NCBI GenBank assembly: GCA_030533325.1
Contig: JAUNJJ010000030.1
Span: 1 to 35,012 of the forward strand
Length of the DNA stretch: 35,012 nt
Direction of reading: 5' to 3'
From: Oscillospiraceae bacterium
Lineage (GTDB): Bacteria; Bacillota; Clostridia; Oscillospirales; Ruminococcaceae
The position numbers were made by a program, and so were the translations under genes. Below the pieces are notes generated by a model that did not search any database, was not told where the DNA came from, and saw only the letters and a program-made list of their open reading frames with translations. Shown here piece by piece: positions 14,380-23,426 of this stretch; the stretch's first letter is position 1, and each line of letters starts with the position of its first letter.

Positions 14380-16385
14380 TTACAGAAGAAAAAAACACCA
14401 CCCTTACCACGGAAGAATATCTCAGATATGACCGTCAGATTATTCTTTCTCAGATTGGTGAAAAGGGACAGATAAAATTGAAAAATTCAGGAGTTCTTAT
14501 AGTCGGTGCCGGCGGACTCGGTTCACCGGCAGCTCTCTATCTTGCTGGGGCTGGTGTCGGGCACATAGGAATAATGGACTCCGACAGTGTCAGCATTTCA
14601 AACCTCCAGCGTCAGATTGTTCACAGTATGAAAACAGAGGGGGTAAACAAGGCACTTTCAGCAAAGCAGAGACTTGAGGAACTTAACAGCAATATAGAAG
14701 TCGAGGCGTATCCGTTCAGCCTTACTCCGGAAAATGCAGAGGAATACATCGGAAAGTATGATTTTGTAATTGACGGATGCGATAATTTTGAAACCAAATT
14801 TCTTATAAATGATACCTGCGTTCTTGTGAAAAAACCTTTCTGTCATGCCGGCATTCTGGGTTTCGAAGGGCAGGTTATGACGTGGGTTCCGCAGGGAGAG
14901 CATGCGTGTTACAGATGTGTGTTTGAGGAGATTCCAGACAGGGACAGTGTTCCGAACTGTTCACAGTCAGGAATTATCGGAGCAGTTGCAGGTATAACCG
15001 GAACTGTTCAGGCACTTGAAGCAGTAAAGTACATTACCGGAGCCGGTGAGCTTCTGCTTGACAGACTTTTCGTATTTGACGGACTGAGTATGAAAACAAG
15101 GCTTGTAAATATTTCCGGGAAAAATCCTGAATGCAGGGTTTGTTCAGATAAGGCTGATATAAAAGATTTATCCGGAGGATATTATTCGCCTTCCGGATGC
15201 TGCAGCGAAAATGAAGATATTTCAGCAGAACAGCCGGAAACCATAACTGTTCAGGAGATGAAAAAACTTAATCCGGAAAGTTACCAGCTTATTGATATCA
15301 GAAGTGATATGGAACTCTCATACGGAAAAATGCCGAATTCTGTTCATATCAGGTCAGAGGAACTTCAGGAAAGCAACGCAGTTGACAAATCCGGAAAGAA
15401 AGTAATAATTTGCTGCAGCCGCGGTGAATACAGTGTCGGAGCAGCTGCGGAACTCAGAAAGAGCGGAGTGAACGCACTTAGTCTTGAGGGCGGATACAGA
15501 GCATGGCTTATGGAGATTCTGAGTGAACCTGAGGAACGCATTTCCGCTGCCGATGTCGAACTCAGCCTGAGAAAAAAGTTCAAAAAGACCATCTGGTGCA
15601 AATTTACAAAGGCACTTAACGAATATGAAATGATAAAACCTGGTGACAGCATAGCAGTATGCATTTCAGGCGGCAAGGATTCAATGCTTATGGCAAAGTG
15701 TTTTCAGGAGCTGAAGAGACATAACAAGTTTGAGTTCGATGTAAGGTTCCTTGTTATGGATCCGGGCTACAGCCCTGACAACAGAAGGATTATAGAAGAA
15801 AATGCAAAGCAGCTTGATATACCTGTGACTATATTTGAATCTCAGATATTTGATTCAGTATTCAATATAGAAAAATCTCCGTGCTATCTATGCGCAAGGA
15901 TGAGGAGAGGATATCTTTATTCATTTGCGAAGAAGCTCGGATGCAACAAGATTGCGCTCGGTCATCACTATGATGATGTTATCGAAACCATACTGATGGG
16001 TATGCTTTACGGTGCACAGGTTCAGACTATGATGCCAAAGCTCCACAGTACAAATTTTGAGGGTATGGAGCTTATCAGACCGCTTTATCTTGTCCGTGAG
16101 GATGATATAAGGGCGTGGAGAGACTATAACAAACTTCATTTTATTCAGTGCGCGTGCAAATTTACAGATACATGTATTACATGCGACAATGAAGAAAACC
16201 GGTCAAAGAGAATTGAAATCAAGGAGCTTATAAAGACTCTGAAGAAAACTAACCCGCTTGTAGAGAACCATATTTTCAGAAGTGTTGAAAATGTAAATAT
16301 TGATACAGTAATTGCATATAAAAAAGACGGGGTAAAGCGAAGTTTCCTTGATGACTACGATATAACAGAACAGGGTGAAGATTAA
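14376..16385 (+). CDS. ThiF/MoeB-rhodanese-TtcA/TtuA triple fusion (sulfur activation and tRNA thiolation)
   Basis: A 669-residue protein with three enzyme modules. Residues ~12-257 are an E1-like adenylyltransferase: GAGGLG 44-49, [13 protein letters not shown] 68-80, zinc pairs C178/C181 and C253/C256, and C195 in [10 protein letters not shown]. Residues ~288-385 are a rhodanese with active loop CSRGEYS (Cys347). Residues ~395-640 are a PP-loop ATPase of the TtcA/TtuA tRNA-thiolase type: SGGKDS 431-436, CYLC 503-506, GHHYDD 529-534 and a Cys cluster at 592, 594, 600 and 603. In separate systems, the E1 protein activates a ubiquitin-like sulfur carrier, rhodanese supplies persulfide, and TtuA/TtcA thiolates tRNA at an Fe-S centre. 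No MoaD/ThiS-like carrier is seen nearby. It sits between cysE (ATGA overlap) and deoC (TAATG overlap). Confidence 0.9.
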   Translation: MITEEKNTTLTTEEYLRYDRQIILSQIGEKGQIKLKNSGVLIVGAGGLGSPAALYLAGAGVGHIGIMDSDSVSISNLQRQIVHSMKTEGVNKALSAKQRLEELNSNIEVEAYPFSLTPENAEEYIGKYDFVIDGCDNFETKFLINDTCVLVKKPFCHAGILGFEGQVMTWVPQGEHACYRCVFEEIPDRDSVPNCSQSGIIGAVAGITGTVQALEAVKYITGAGELLLDRLFVFDGLSMKTRLVNISGKNPECRVCSDKADIKDLSGGYYSPSGCCSENEDISAEQPETITVQEMKKLNPESYQLIDIRSDMELSYGKMPNSVHIRSEELQESNAVDKSGKKVIICCSRGEYSVGAAAELRKSGVNALSLEGGYRAWLMEILSEPEERISAADVELSLRKKFKKTIWCKFTKALNEYEMIKPGDSIAVCISGGKDSMLMAKCFQELKRHNKFEFDVRFLVMDPGYSPDNRRIIEENAKQLDIPVTIFESQIFDSVFNIEKSPCYLCARMRRGYLYSFAKKLGCNKIALGHHYDDVIETILMGMLYGAQVQTMMPKLHSTNFEGMELIRPLYLVREDDIRAWRDYNKLHFIQCACKFTDTCITCDNEENRSKRIEIKELIKTLKKTNPLVENHIFRSVENVNIDTVIAYKKDGVKRSFLDDYDITEQGED

Positions 16386-17035
16386 TGGATATAAAAGAAA
16401 TTCTTTCAAAATGTGATCATACACTTCTGCTTCAGACGGCAACATTTGACGAGATAAAAGCCATATGTGATGATGCAGTAAAATACCATACAGCTTCCGT
16501 ATGCATTCCGCAGTGCTATGTTAAACAGGCAAAGGAGTATGTCGGAGAAAAAATGAAAATCTGCACGGTTACAGGTTTCCCGAACGGAAACAGCACAACT
16601 GCGTCAAAGGTTTTTGAAACCGAAGACGCAGTGAGAAACGGTGCTGATGAAATTGACATGGTTATAAATATCGGAATGCTCAGAGCCGGCGATTACGACT
16701 ATGTTCTTAACGAAATCCGTGTGGTAAGGAAGGCATGTGAAGGAAAAATTCTCAAGGTAATTATCGAAACATGTCTGCTTACTGAAGATGAAAAAATAAA
16801 GATGTGTGAGATAGTTACTGAATCCGGTGCAGATTTTATCAAAACCTCAACCGGTTTCTCAAAATCCGGTGCCGCACCTGAGGATATAAAGCTTTTCACT
16901 GAACACGTCGGTGAAGGAGTAAAGATAAAGGCTGCAGGAGGAATTTCCTCGGTTGAGGATGCAGAGGAGTTTATTAAGCTTGGTGCCTCAAGGCTTGGAA
17001 CAAGCAGGATTGTAAAGATTGTAAAAAACATGTAA
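16385..17035 (+). CDS. deoC: Deoxyribose-phosphate aldolase
   Basis: Cleaves 2-deoxyribose 5-phosphate to glyceraldehyde 3-phosphate and acetaldehyde in deoxynucleoside breakdown. It is 216 residues, the usual length. Schiff-base Lys153 (FIKTSTGF), Lys182 (VKIKAAGGI) and Asp91 (EIDMVINIG) of the class I aldolase site are all present. Its ATG shares one base with the stop of the fusion gene (TAATG), so it is the last gene of the cysE operon. No nucleoside phosphorylase or phosphopentomutase is adjacent, and its grouping with sulfur genes is unusual. A strong hairpin follows immediately. Confidence 0.95.
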   Translation: MDIKEILSKCDHTLLLQTATFDEIKAICDDAVKYHTASVCIPQCYVKQAKEYVGEKMKICTVTGFPNGNSTTASKVFETEDAVRNGADEIDMVINIGMLRAGDYDYVLNEIRVVRKACEGKILKVIIETCLLTEDEKIKMCEIVTESGADFIKTSTGFSKSGAAPEDIKLFTEHVGEGVKIKAAGGISSVEDAEEFIKLGASRLGTSRIVKIVKNM

Positions 17036-17040
17036 CACTA

Positions 17041-17090
17041 TAAAACAGGACGCATATGAAATTTATGTTTTTCATATGCGTCCTGTTTTA
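17041..17090. terminator. Bidirectional terminator between deoC and prfB
   Basis: Perfect 21-base arms 17041-17061 and 17070-17090 with an 8-base loop and A/T-rich ends, able to end both convergent transcripts. Confidence 0.9.
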
Positions 17091-17103
17091 TATTATTGCT
17101 TGC

Positions 17104-18228
17104 TTACTGATCCTTATTAAGTGTACCGTGTGAAAGTGACTTAAGATATTCGTTGATGAATCCGTCAAGATCACCGTCCATTACTCCGTCAACATTACCG
17201 GTCTCAAACCCGGTTCTGTGGTCTTTTACAAGAGTATACGGCATAAATACGTAGGAACGAATCTGTGCACCCCATGCGATTTCCTTCTGAACACCCTTGA
17301 TGTCAGAAATCTTTTCAAGATGTTCACGCTCCTTGATCTCGATGAGTTTTGAACGGAGCATCTTCATACAGTAGTCCTTGTTCTGGAACTGGCTTCTCTG
17401 TGTCTGACATGATACCACAATACCGGTAGGTATATGTGTAAGACGTACAGCTGATGAAGTCTTGTTGATGTGCTGACCGCCGGCACCGCTTGAACGGAAT
17501 ACATCCATCTTGATGTCTTCAGGTCTGATATCAACTTCTATGCTGTCGTCGATTTCAGGCATAATCTCGATAGCAGCAAATGAAGTGTGTCTTCGGCCTG
17601 CTGCATCAAAAGGAGAAACACGTACAAGTCTGTGAACACCTGATTCTGACTTAAGGAATCCGTATGCATTTGTGCCTTCAACCAGCATAGATGCACTCTT
17701 CATACCTGCTTCATCACCGTCAAGGTAGTCAAGAAGCTCAACCTTGAATCCGTGTTTGTCTGCCCACTTGTTGTACATTCTGTAGAGCATCTCGGCCCAG
17801 TCCTGAGCCTCTGTTCCGCCTGATCCGGCATGGAATGTGATGATGGCGTTTGAATTGTCATATTCGCCTGTCATAAGTGTTGCGAGCTTTTCTTCTTCAA
17901 GAAGCTTTTTGAATTCTTCAGCTTCAGCCTCTATTTCGTCATTGGAACTGTCGTCATTTTCTTCGATGCAAAGTTCTATAAGAGCAATTGTATCGTCGAG
18001 CATCCTGGTGAGTTTTTCAAACTTTTCAATCTTGCCTTCAAGACCCTTTACAATCTGCATTGTTTTCTGTGATTTTTCAACATCATCCCAGAAACCCGGC
18101 TGTTCAACCATCATCTGAAGCTCCGCAAGCTTTTCCTTTGCAGCTTCAACTGCAAGTACGTCGTGGAGTTCATCAAGCTGTGGCTTATAGGTCATAAGTT
18201 CTGCTTTAAGATCATCTAAAATCAGCAT
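17104..18228 (-). CDS. prfB: Peptide chain release factor 2
   Basis: Recognises UGA and UAA and triggers peptide release. It is 374 residues from ATG 18228 with AAAGGA upstream. The SPF stop-codon recognition tripeptide is at 205-207 (RVSPFDAAGRRHTSF), and the GGQ catalytic loop at 250-252 (GAGGQHINKTSSA). The whole protein is in one frame: at the place where many species carry the CUU-UGA programmed frameshift (around residue 25, DVL-AVE), the sequence reads straight through. RF2 here is therefore not autoregulated by frameshifting. It is monocistronic. Confidence 0.96.
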   Translation of the reverse strand: MLILDDLKAELMTYKPQLDELHDVLAVEAAKEKLAELQMMVEQPGFWDDVEKSQKTMQIVKGLEGKIEKFEKLTRMLDDTIALIELCIEENDDSSNDEIEAEAEEFKKLLEEEKLATLMTGEYDNSNAIITFHAGSGGTEAQDWAEMLYRMYNKWADKHGFKVELLDYLDGDEAGMKSASMLVEGTNAYGFLKSESGVHRLVRVSPFDAAGRRHTSFAAIEIMPEIDDSIEVDIRPEDIKMDVFRSSGAGGQHINKTSSAVRLTHIPTGIVVSCQTQRSQFQNKDYCMKMLRSKLIEIKEREHLEKISDIKGVQKEIAWGAQIRSYVFMPYTLVKDHRTGFETGNVDGVMDGDLDGFINEYLKSLSHGTLNKDQ

Positions 18229-18388
18229 TGTATAGTCCTTTCAAATATATAAATTCGGTTTCTTTAATACACATATATTTATTATATCATATTTACCTGA
18301 TTACTGCAATTATAATTGTGAAAAAATATTCATAAAAATTGCACTGAAAATTAAACAGTAATTTGGTTTGTGAAATAACATTTTAATC

Positions 18389-18418
18389 TTGTGAGAAATA
18401 TAAAAAGTGTGCTATAAT
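18389..18418 (+). promoter_or_regulatory. Probable promoter of the EAL gene
   Basis: TTGTGA (18389-18394), 18-base spacer, TATAAT (18413-18418), about 50 bases before ATG 18469. The remaining 18229-18388 is AT-rich and must also hold the prfB promoter; nothing else is evident there. Confidence 0.5.
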
Positions 18419-18468
18419 TATATTATGGAATTTTATGTTTTTCTTATTTTAGACAAGGGTGATGAGAG

Positions 18469-20406
18469 ATGAAACTAAATTATTACAATATATGCGGAAT
18501 GGCTGTTTGTGCAGTTCTCATTTTTTCTACACTGGTCCGCAGAATTCACAAAGGAAAACTTGGAAAGATTTATTTTATGATGCTTCTTTCGGTTTTTTTC
18601 AGTGCAGCATTTGATGTGGTGGCAGTCAGTCTTGACAATGCTACCCATGAATTAATTCCGCTTAAGTATTTTATAAACAGCGGATATCTTTTTTTTCATA
18701 ATCTGACCGGAGCAATGTATTCTGTTTATATAATCGCTATAACAGACAGTATGCATCTTGTACGGAAACGGCGTTTTCTGAAAACGTCATACTGGCTGCC
18801 GCTTTCAGTTGTATCTGTACTGCTTCTTGTAAATCTTTTTAACGGATGTCTGTTTACGTTTGATGAAAACGGTATATATAAGCGCGGAGAAATGTTTCTG
18901 GTGCTCTATATCAGTACAGCTTTTTATATTTTTTCCGGCGTGTATTATCTGTTTAAGTATAAAAAGACTATTGCATTTGACAGATGGATTGCACTTATGC
19001 TGGTGGTTCCGGCAAGTGTATTTTCAGCTTTGTTACAGCTGATATTCCCTGAACTGATAATAGAGATGTTCGTGAATGCCATAAGCATAATGTTCGTTTC
19101 GACTATTATTCAGAGACCTGAGGAATTTCTGGATGTTGAAACAGGTGCAAGAAATGAAACAGCACTTATTTCCGACACAAAGAGAATGTTCATAACAGGT
19201 AAACCTGTAGATATGATACTTATTAAGATAATAAACTATCAGAATATGCTGGACTATATCAGCAGCGAAGACGTTTCTGCGATTATGAAAAAAATAGTTT
19301 CTTTTCTGTATGAAAAGTCTGAGTCTGTGAAGATGAAAAGTACTGATATCTATTTTCATAAGCGCGGCATGATATGCATTATTTCAGAAGCGGAATATCA
19401 TGACAGAATTGCCGGATATCTTGATGCTGTGATGGAATATCTCAGGAATCCTATTGTAGTTTCTGAGGTTTCCCTGAATTGTGATGTCAGTGTGTGCAGT
19501 GTAAGGTGTCCGGAGGATATAGACAGTTTTGAAAGCATGAACCTCTTTATCAATAATTTCATTGACAAGGGAAGTTCAGCCGATGAGCTTTATGAAGCTT
19601 CTGATATAATCAACAACAGAAACTACAGCATTCAGCTGAATATCGAAACAATTATAAACAGAGCGATTGCAGAAAACAGGTTTAAGGTGTACTATCAGCC
19701 TATATATTCAGTTTCTGAAAAGAGATTTGTCTGTGCTGAAGCACTTATAAGGCTCTATGACGATGAATACAGTTATGTATCACCTGAACTTTTTATTCCG
19801 GCAGCCGAGAAAAACGGCAGCATTCACAAAATAGGAAAATATGTCCTTGAGGAAGTCTGCCGGTTTATCTCGTCAGAACAATTCAGAACACTCGGAATTA
19901 GTTTTATAGATGTAAACCTCTCTGCAGTACAGTGCATGAACAGCAATCTTACAGGCGAGATACAGGAGATTCTTGCGAGATACGGCGTTCCGCCGGAGAG
20001 TATAGTGCTTGAAATAACTGAAACAGCGGCCTCATATGAACACAATATCATGGATGAGAACATTAAGCTTCTTACTGATGCAGGTTTTAACTTTTCACTT
20101 GATGACTTCGGGACAGGTTATTCCAATATGAGCAGGATAGCGGATCTTCCGTTTAAGATAGGCAAGCTTGACAAGATATTTACAAGAACCGGTGAAAATA
20201 AAAAACTTGATCTTGTAACTGAAAGTTCAGTACATATGATGAAGGCTATGAATATGAAGATAGTGGTTGAAGGCGTTGAAACAAGAGAGATGCTTGACAG
20301 ATTCACTGACCTCGGATGTGACTATATTCAGGGATATTATTTCTCCCGACCTATTCCGGAGGATGAATTTGTAAAATTTATCCTTGAAAACCAGATGGTG
20401 AGCTGA
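18469..20406 (+). CDS. Membrane cyclic-di-GMP phosphodiesterase (7TM-like sensor, degenerate GGDEF, EAL)
   Basis: Hydrolyses cyclic di-GMP. It is 645 residues. The first ~215 residues contain about six to seven hydrophobic helices, a membrane-embedded sensor. Residues ~225-370 occupy the place of a GGDEF domain, but the signature is lost (HKRGMICII at ~297-305), so it is at most regulatory. The EAL domain spans ~390-640 with its key residues present: AEAL 423-426, Asn483 (DVNLS), Glu515 (EITE), DDFGTGYS 545-552, KLDK 566-569, Glu601 (VVEGVET) and Gln621 (IQGYYFSRP). It is therefore probably active. It opposes the cyclase at 5870-7510. A terminator-like hairpin follows. Confidence 0.9.
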   Translation: MKLNYYNICGMAVCAVLIFSTLVRRIHKGKLGKIYFMMLLSVFFSAAFDVVAVSLDNATHELIPLKYFINSGYLFFHNLTGAMYSVYIIAITDSMHLVRKRRFLKTSYWLPLSVVSVLLLVNLFNGCLFTFDENGIYKRGEMFLVLYISTAFYIFSGVYYLFKYKKTIAFDRWIALMLVVPASVFSALLQLIFPELIIEMFVNAISIMFVSTIIQRPEEFLDVETGARNETALISDTKRMFITGKPVDMILIKIINYQNMLDYISSEDVSAIMKKIVSFLYEKSESVKMKSTDIYFHKRGMICIISEAEYHDRIAGYLDAVMEYLRNPIVVSEVSLNCDVSVCSVRCPEDIDSFESMNLFINNFIDKGSSADELYEASDIINNRNYSIQLNIETIINRAIAENRFKVYYQPIYSVSEKRFVCAEALIRLYDDEYSYVSPELFIPAAEKNGSIHKIGKYVLEEVCRFISSEQFRTLGISFIDVNLSAVQCMNSNLTGEIQEILARYGVPPESIVLEITETAASYEHNIMDENIKLLTDAGFNFSLDDFGTGYSNMSRIADLPFKIGKLDKIFTRTGENKKLDLVTESSVHMMKAMNMKIVVEGVETREMLDRFTDLGCDYIQGYYFSRPIPEDEFVKFILENQMVS

Positions 20407-20432
20407 GAATAAAAACGAATATATTTCAGATA

Positions 20433-20474
20433 ATAAAACATGGATGTAAACTGCATCTGTGTTTTATTTTTTTT
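20433..20474 (+). terminator. Terminator or attenuator directly upstream of enolase
   Basis: Arms about 20433-20448 and 20452-20467 form a hairpin with several G-T pairs, followed by T-rich 20462-20474. The enolase ribosome binding site (AAAGAAGGA, about 20476-20484) starts right after it, leaving no room for a promoter in between. It either ends the EAL transcript, with enolase depending on read-through, or acts as a leader attenuator for a promoter upstream. Confidence 0.65.
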
Positions 20475-20491
20475 GAAAGAAGGAAAAAATT

Positions 20492-21790
20492 TTGAAGAAA
20501 CCGGAAATAAAAAAGATTACCGGACGTGAGATAATTGATTCACGCGGAAATCCAACCGTAGAAGCAGTGGTTCTTCTCACAGACGGAACCTTAGCCAGAG
20601 GAACAGCTCCCAGCGGAGCGTCAACAGGGGAATTTGAAGCACTTGAACTCAGGGACGGAGATGAAAAAAGATACCTTGGAAAAGGTGTGACCAAAGCGGC
20701 AGGGAATATAAATAATATTATAGGACCGCTGCTTGAAGGAAAGGATGCTTCTGATATTTATGCGATAGATGAATATATGAAAAAAGAAGACGGAACACCG
20801 GAAAAATCAAATCTTGGTGCAAATTCACTCCTTGCAGTATCTTCAGCATGTACAAAAGCAGCAGCAAAGTTCTACGGTATACCACTGTACAGATTTCTCG
20901 GTGGTGCACAGGCAAATATCATGCCTGTTCCTATGATGAATATCCTCAACGGCGGAGCCCATGCTTCCAATACAGTTGATGTGCAGGAATTTATGATAAT
21001 GCCTGTGGGGGCAGAGAATTTCTCTGAAGCATTAAGGCAGTGTACAGAAGTGTATCATTATCTTGCGTCGATACTAAAATCAAAGGGTCAGTCAGTTTCT
21101 GTAGGAGACGAGGGTGGTTTTGCACCTGATCTGAACAGCGATGAGGAAGCCGTTATTACTATTCTTGAAGCAGTTAAGGCAGCCGGATATGAACCGGGAA
21201 AAGATTTTATGCTTGCACTTGACGCAGCTGCAAGTGAGTGGAAAAGCTCAGAAAAGGGAAGATATGTTCTGCCTAAGTCGGGAAAGGTGTATACTTCTGA
21301 AGAACTGATACAGCACTGGAAAAACCTTTGTGACAGATATCCTGTTATCTCTATAGAGGATGCACTTGACGAAGAGGACTGGACGGGCTGGAGTCAGCTA
21401 ACAAAGGAACTTGGAAACAGAGTTCAGCTTGTGGGAGACGATCTTTTTGTAACCAATACTAAGAGAATAGAAAGAGGTATTGAACACAGGTGCGGAAATT
21501 CAGTTCTTATAAAACTGAATCAGATAGGAACTGTTTCCGAAACCATTGAAGCTGTTAAGATGGCTCATAAAGCCGGATATACAGCTATAGCATCACATCG
21601 CAGCGGTGAGACAGCGGATACCTTTATTTCTGACCTTTCAGTTGCTTTGTGTACCGGACAGATAAAATCAGGAGCACCCTGCAGAGCGGAGAGAACATCA
21701 AAATATAATCAGCTGCTTAGAATTGAGGAGCAGCTTGGAAAATCAGCGGTATATCCCGGCATGAAGACTTTCGGAGTAAAAAGAATTTAA
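20492..21790 (+). CDS. eno: Enolase (phosphopyruvate hydratase)
   Basis: Converts 2-phosphoglycerate to phosphoenolpyruvate in glycolysis. It is 432 residues. It starts at TTG 20492 with AAGAAGGA 8 bases upstream, giving [21 protein letters not shown] at the canonical enolase amino terminus. Signature features are present: [51 protein letters not shown] with metal-ligand Glu/Asp, LIKLNQIGT with the catalytic Lys, and SHRSGETAD. The rare TTG start, together with the hairpin just before the ribosome binding site, suggests tuned translation or transcription. Here enolase stands alone instead of beside other glycolytic genes. Confidence 0.97.
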   Translation: MKKPEIKKITGREIIDSRGNPTVEAVVLLTDGTLARGTAPSGASTGEFEALELRDGDEKRYLGKGVTKAAGNINNIIGPLLEGKDASDIYAIDEYMKKEDGTPEKSNLGANSLLAVSSACTKAAAKFYGIPLYRFLGGAQANIMPVPMMNILNGGAHASNTVDVQEFMIMPVGAENFSEALRQCTEVYHYLASILKSKGQSVSVGDEGGFAPDLNSDEEAVITILEAVKAAGYEPGKDFMLALDAAASEWKSSEKGRYVLPKSGKVYTSEELIQHWKNLCDRYPVISIEDALDEEDWTGWSQLTKELGNRVQLVGDDLFVTNTKRIERGIEHRCGNSVLIKLNQIGTVSETIEAVKMAHKAGYTAIASHRSGETADTFISDLSVALCTGQIKSGAPCRAERTSKYNQLLRIEEQLGKSAVYPGMKTFGVKRI

Positions 21791-21807
21791 CGGCACAGAG
21801 TTTGAAA

Positions 21808-21853
21808 AGAACACAGAAAGTGTTGACTTAAAAGTACTTTCTGTGTTCTTTTG
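21808..21853 (+). terminator. Rho-independent terminator of eno
   Basis: Arms about 21808-21822 and 21836-21850 (aagaacacagaaagt / actttctgtgttctt) followed by TTTT. Confidence 0.85.
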
Positions 21854-21966
21854 TATGTTTATGCCCGCTGACATCAAACAAAAAATATGAAAAAATAATT
21901 GAAAATAATTTCATAATATGTTATAATATCTGAATAAGTATTTGTGTTTCAGAGGGGAAGGTGTTT

Positions 21967-22953
21967 GTGCCGTTTATAAGACGGCTGATAATTATGATAT
22001 CATATAATGGTGAAGAATGTATTGCATGCGGCTCAAAGTTTAATGAATCCGATGATATAGTAGTTTGTCCGGACTGCGGTACTCCTTATCACAGAGAGTG
22101 CTTCAGGGAAAAGAACGGATGTATAAATCATGAACTTCATGAATCCGGCGGCAGCTGGATGGCTGAGTCTCTCAAAATGAAGATAAAAAAAGACGCAGTA
22201 AAAAAAGTATGTCCGGACTGTTCGTTCATAAATCCACAGGATGCAGAAAAGTGCAGAAACTGCGGATCGGATTTTTCCGGTCGTGAATGCAGAAAGATAG
22301 ATCTTTCAGATGATAAGGTTGTTCGTATCGAACTGGATGCGGATGCAGATTATTTTGGTATGAATCCAATGGAAATAATGGATGAGGGTTCAGGTATAAC
22401 AATCGGAGAGATGGCTGATTACGCAAAGAACAATAAGCTTTACTATATGCTTTCCTTCAGAAGACTAAAAAAGGCTGCTGTCAAGTTTTCATTGAACTTT
22501 TTTGCATTTTTTTTCCCGGAATTCTACTGTGCCTCGAGAAAAATGTATCCTGAAGCAATTGCTGTACTTATTCTGAGATTTATTCTGCAGATACCATCAT
22601 ATTTTGAAGTTATATCCCAGATGGATACCATGGGTTTTCCATACGCAGCCGGTATCTACTCAAATCTTATAAAGTTTGCTTCTGACCATGCGTTCAGTCC
22701 TTCAGTGGTAAATACAGCAAATTCACTTGATGTGGCACTGCGGGTTGTATTCAGTCTGCTTGCGAATCAGATTTATTTCAGGCATACGGTTACAAAACTT
22801 AAAAAATTAAGAAAACAGGTTCCGGATTATCTTAAGTACAGAACAGTTATTAAAACATCAGGCGGAATAAGCGTGGTTGCTGTTGTTGGAATGGTACTCA
22901 TTCAGATGTTTCTCGTAAGCACTATGATTTTTGTACTTATGCTGCTTGCATAA
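21967..22953 (+). CDS. Prokaryotic RING-finger and zinc-ribbon membrane protein
   Basis: Start GTG 21967 is favoured by AGGGGAAGG just upstream; GTG 21961 and ATG 21994 are in-frame alternatives. It is 328 residues. An amino-terminal RING-like cross-brace has C18, C21, C34, C37, H42, C45, C52 and H55 (C-x2-C-x12-C-x2-C-x4-H-x2-C), as in the Prok-RING_1 family. A second zinc ribbon has C82, C85, C96 and C99 (CPDCSFINPQDAEKCRNC). The C-terminal half has hydrophobic segments at ~175-215 and ~290-328, so the zinc domains are tethered to the membrane. Function is unknown; RING folds mediate protein contacts and, in eukaryotes, ubiquitin transfer, but no ubiquitin-like partner is visible here. It stands alone between terminators. 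Confidence 0.75.
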   Translation: MPFIRRLIIMISYNGEECIACGSKFNESDDIVVCPDCGTPYHRECFREKNGCINHELHESGGSWMAESLKMKIKKDAVKKVCPDCSFINPQDAEKCRNCGSDFSGRECRKIDLSDDKVVRIELDADADYFGMNPMEIMDEGSGITIGEMADYAKNNKLYYMLSFRRLKKAAVKFSLNFFAFFFPEFYCASRKMYPEAIAVLILRFILQIPSYFEVISQMDTMGFPYAAGIYSNLIKFASDHAFSPSVVNTANSLDVALRVVFSLLANQIYFRHTVTKLKKLRKQVPDYLKYRTVIKTSGGISVVAVVGMVLIQMFLVSTMIFVLMLLA

Positions 22954-22961
22954 AAAAATAC

Positions 22962-23008
22962 TGCAGGATTTACAAAAAAAAACATTGTAAAATCCTGCAT
23001 ATTTTTTT
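22962..23008 (+). terminator. Rho-independent terminator of the RING-protein gene
   Basis: Arms 22962-22975 and 22985-22999 (tgcaggatttacaa / ttgtaaaatcctgca, one bulge) with T run 23001-23008. Confidence 0.85.
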
Positions 23009-23018
23009 AAAAAAACTA

Positions 23019-23047
23019 TTGACAAAGAATGTCGAAAATGATATAAT
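23019..23047 (+). promoter_or_regulatory. Promoter of rpsF-ssb-rpsR
   Basis: Perfect consensus: TTGACA (23019-23024), 17-base spacer, TATAAT (23042-23047). Confidence 0.9.
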
Positions 23048-23058
23048 ATATATGTTAT

Positions 23059-23096
23059 CCTTGCTCACACAGTTGTGGGCGGAATCCAGAAGGAGG
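23059..23096 (+). promoter_or_regulatory. Possible S6:S18-binding leader RNA of rpsF
   Basis: A hairpin in the 5' leader: the inner stem GCTCAC (23063-23068) pairs with GTGGGC (23075-23080). The outer stem CCTT (23059-23062) pairs with AAGG (23090-23093), leaving an asymmetric 3' bulge (ggaatccag). The outer stem covers part of the ribosome binding site AAGGAGGT, so protein binding could repress translation. Known rpsF leaders bind the S6:S18 complex and mimic its 16S site. The match is by position and shape; I could not run a covariance search. Confidence 0.5.
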
Positions 23097-23106
23097 TGCA
23101 GTTATA

Positions 23107-23406
23107 ATGGCAAAGGTTAAAGAAACTTACGAATTAATGGTTATCTTCAACACAAAGCTTGGCGAAGAAGGAATCAAGGAACTCGTAGAAAAGTTCAAAG
23201 AAAGAATCGAAAGACATGCTACACTCAATTCAGTAGATGAATGGGGTAAGCGTAAGCTCGCTTACGAGATCGAGGATGAAACTGAAGGTTATTATGTTCT
23301 TTACAACTTCGAATCTACACCGGATTACCCGGTAGAGATCGAAAGAAGACTTAACATCAACGAAAACGTTCTTCGTTCTTTAGTAACAGTTGCAGTTGCT
23401 AAGTAA
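23107..23406 (+). CDS. rpsF: 30S ribosomal protein S6
   Basis: A 99-residue S6 protein (YELMVIFNTKLGEEG, WGKRKLAYEIEDETEGYYVLYNF) that binds the central domain of 16S rRNA together with S18. First gene of the conserved rpsF-ssb-rpsR operon, with an AAGGAGGT ribosome binding site overlapping the leader structure. ssb starts 20 bases after its stop. Confidence 0.97.
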   Translation: MAKVKETYELMVIFNTKLGEEGIKELVEKFKERIERHATLNSVDEWGKRKLAYEIEDETEGYYVLYNFESTPDYPVEIERRLNINENVLRSLVTVAVAK

Positions 23407-23426
23407 GCAGCAGAAAAGGAGGAAAT

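Noticed and set aside
18140..18228. Programmed frameshift at the start of prfB
   Set aside because: The gene reads in one frame from ATG 18228 and no UGA occurs at the usual site.
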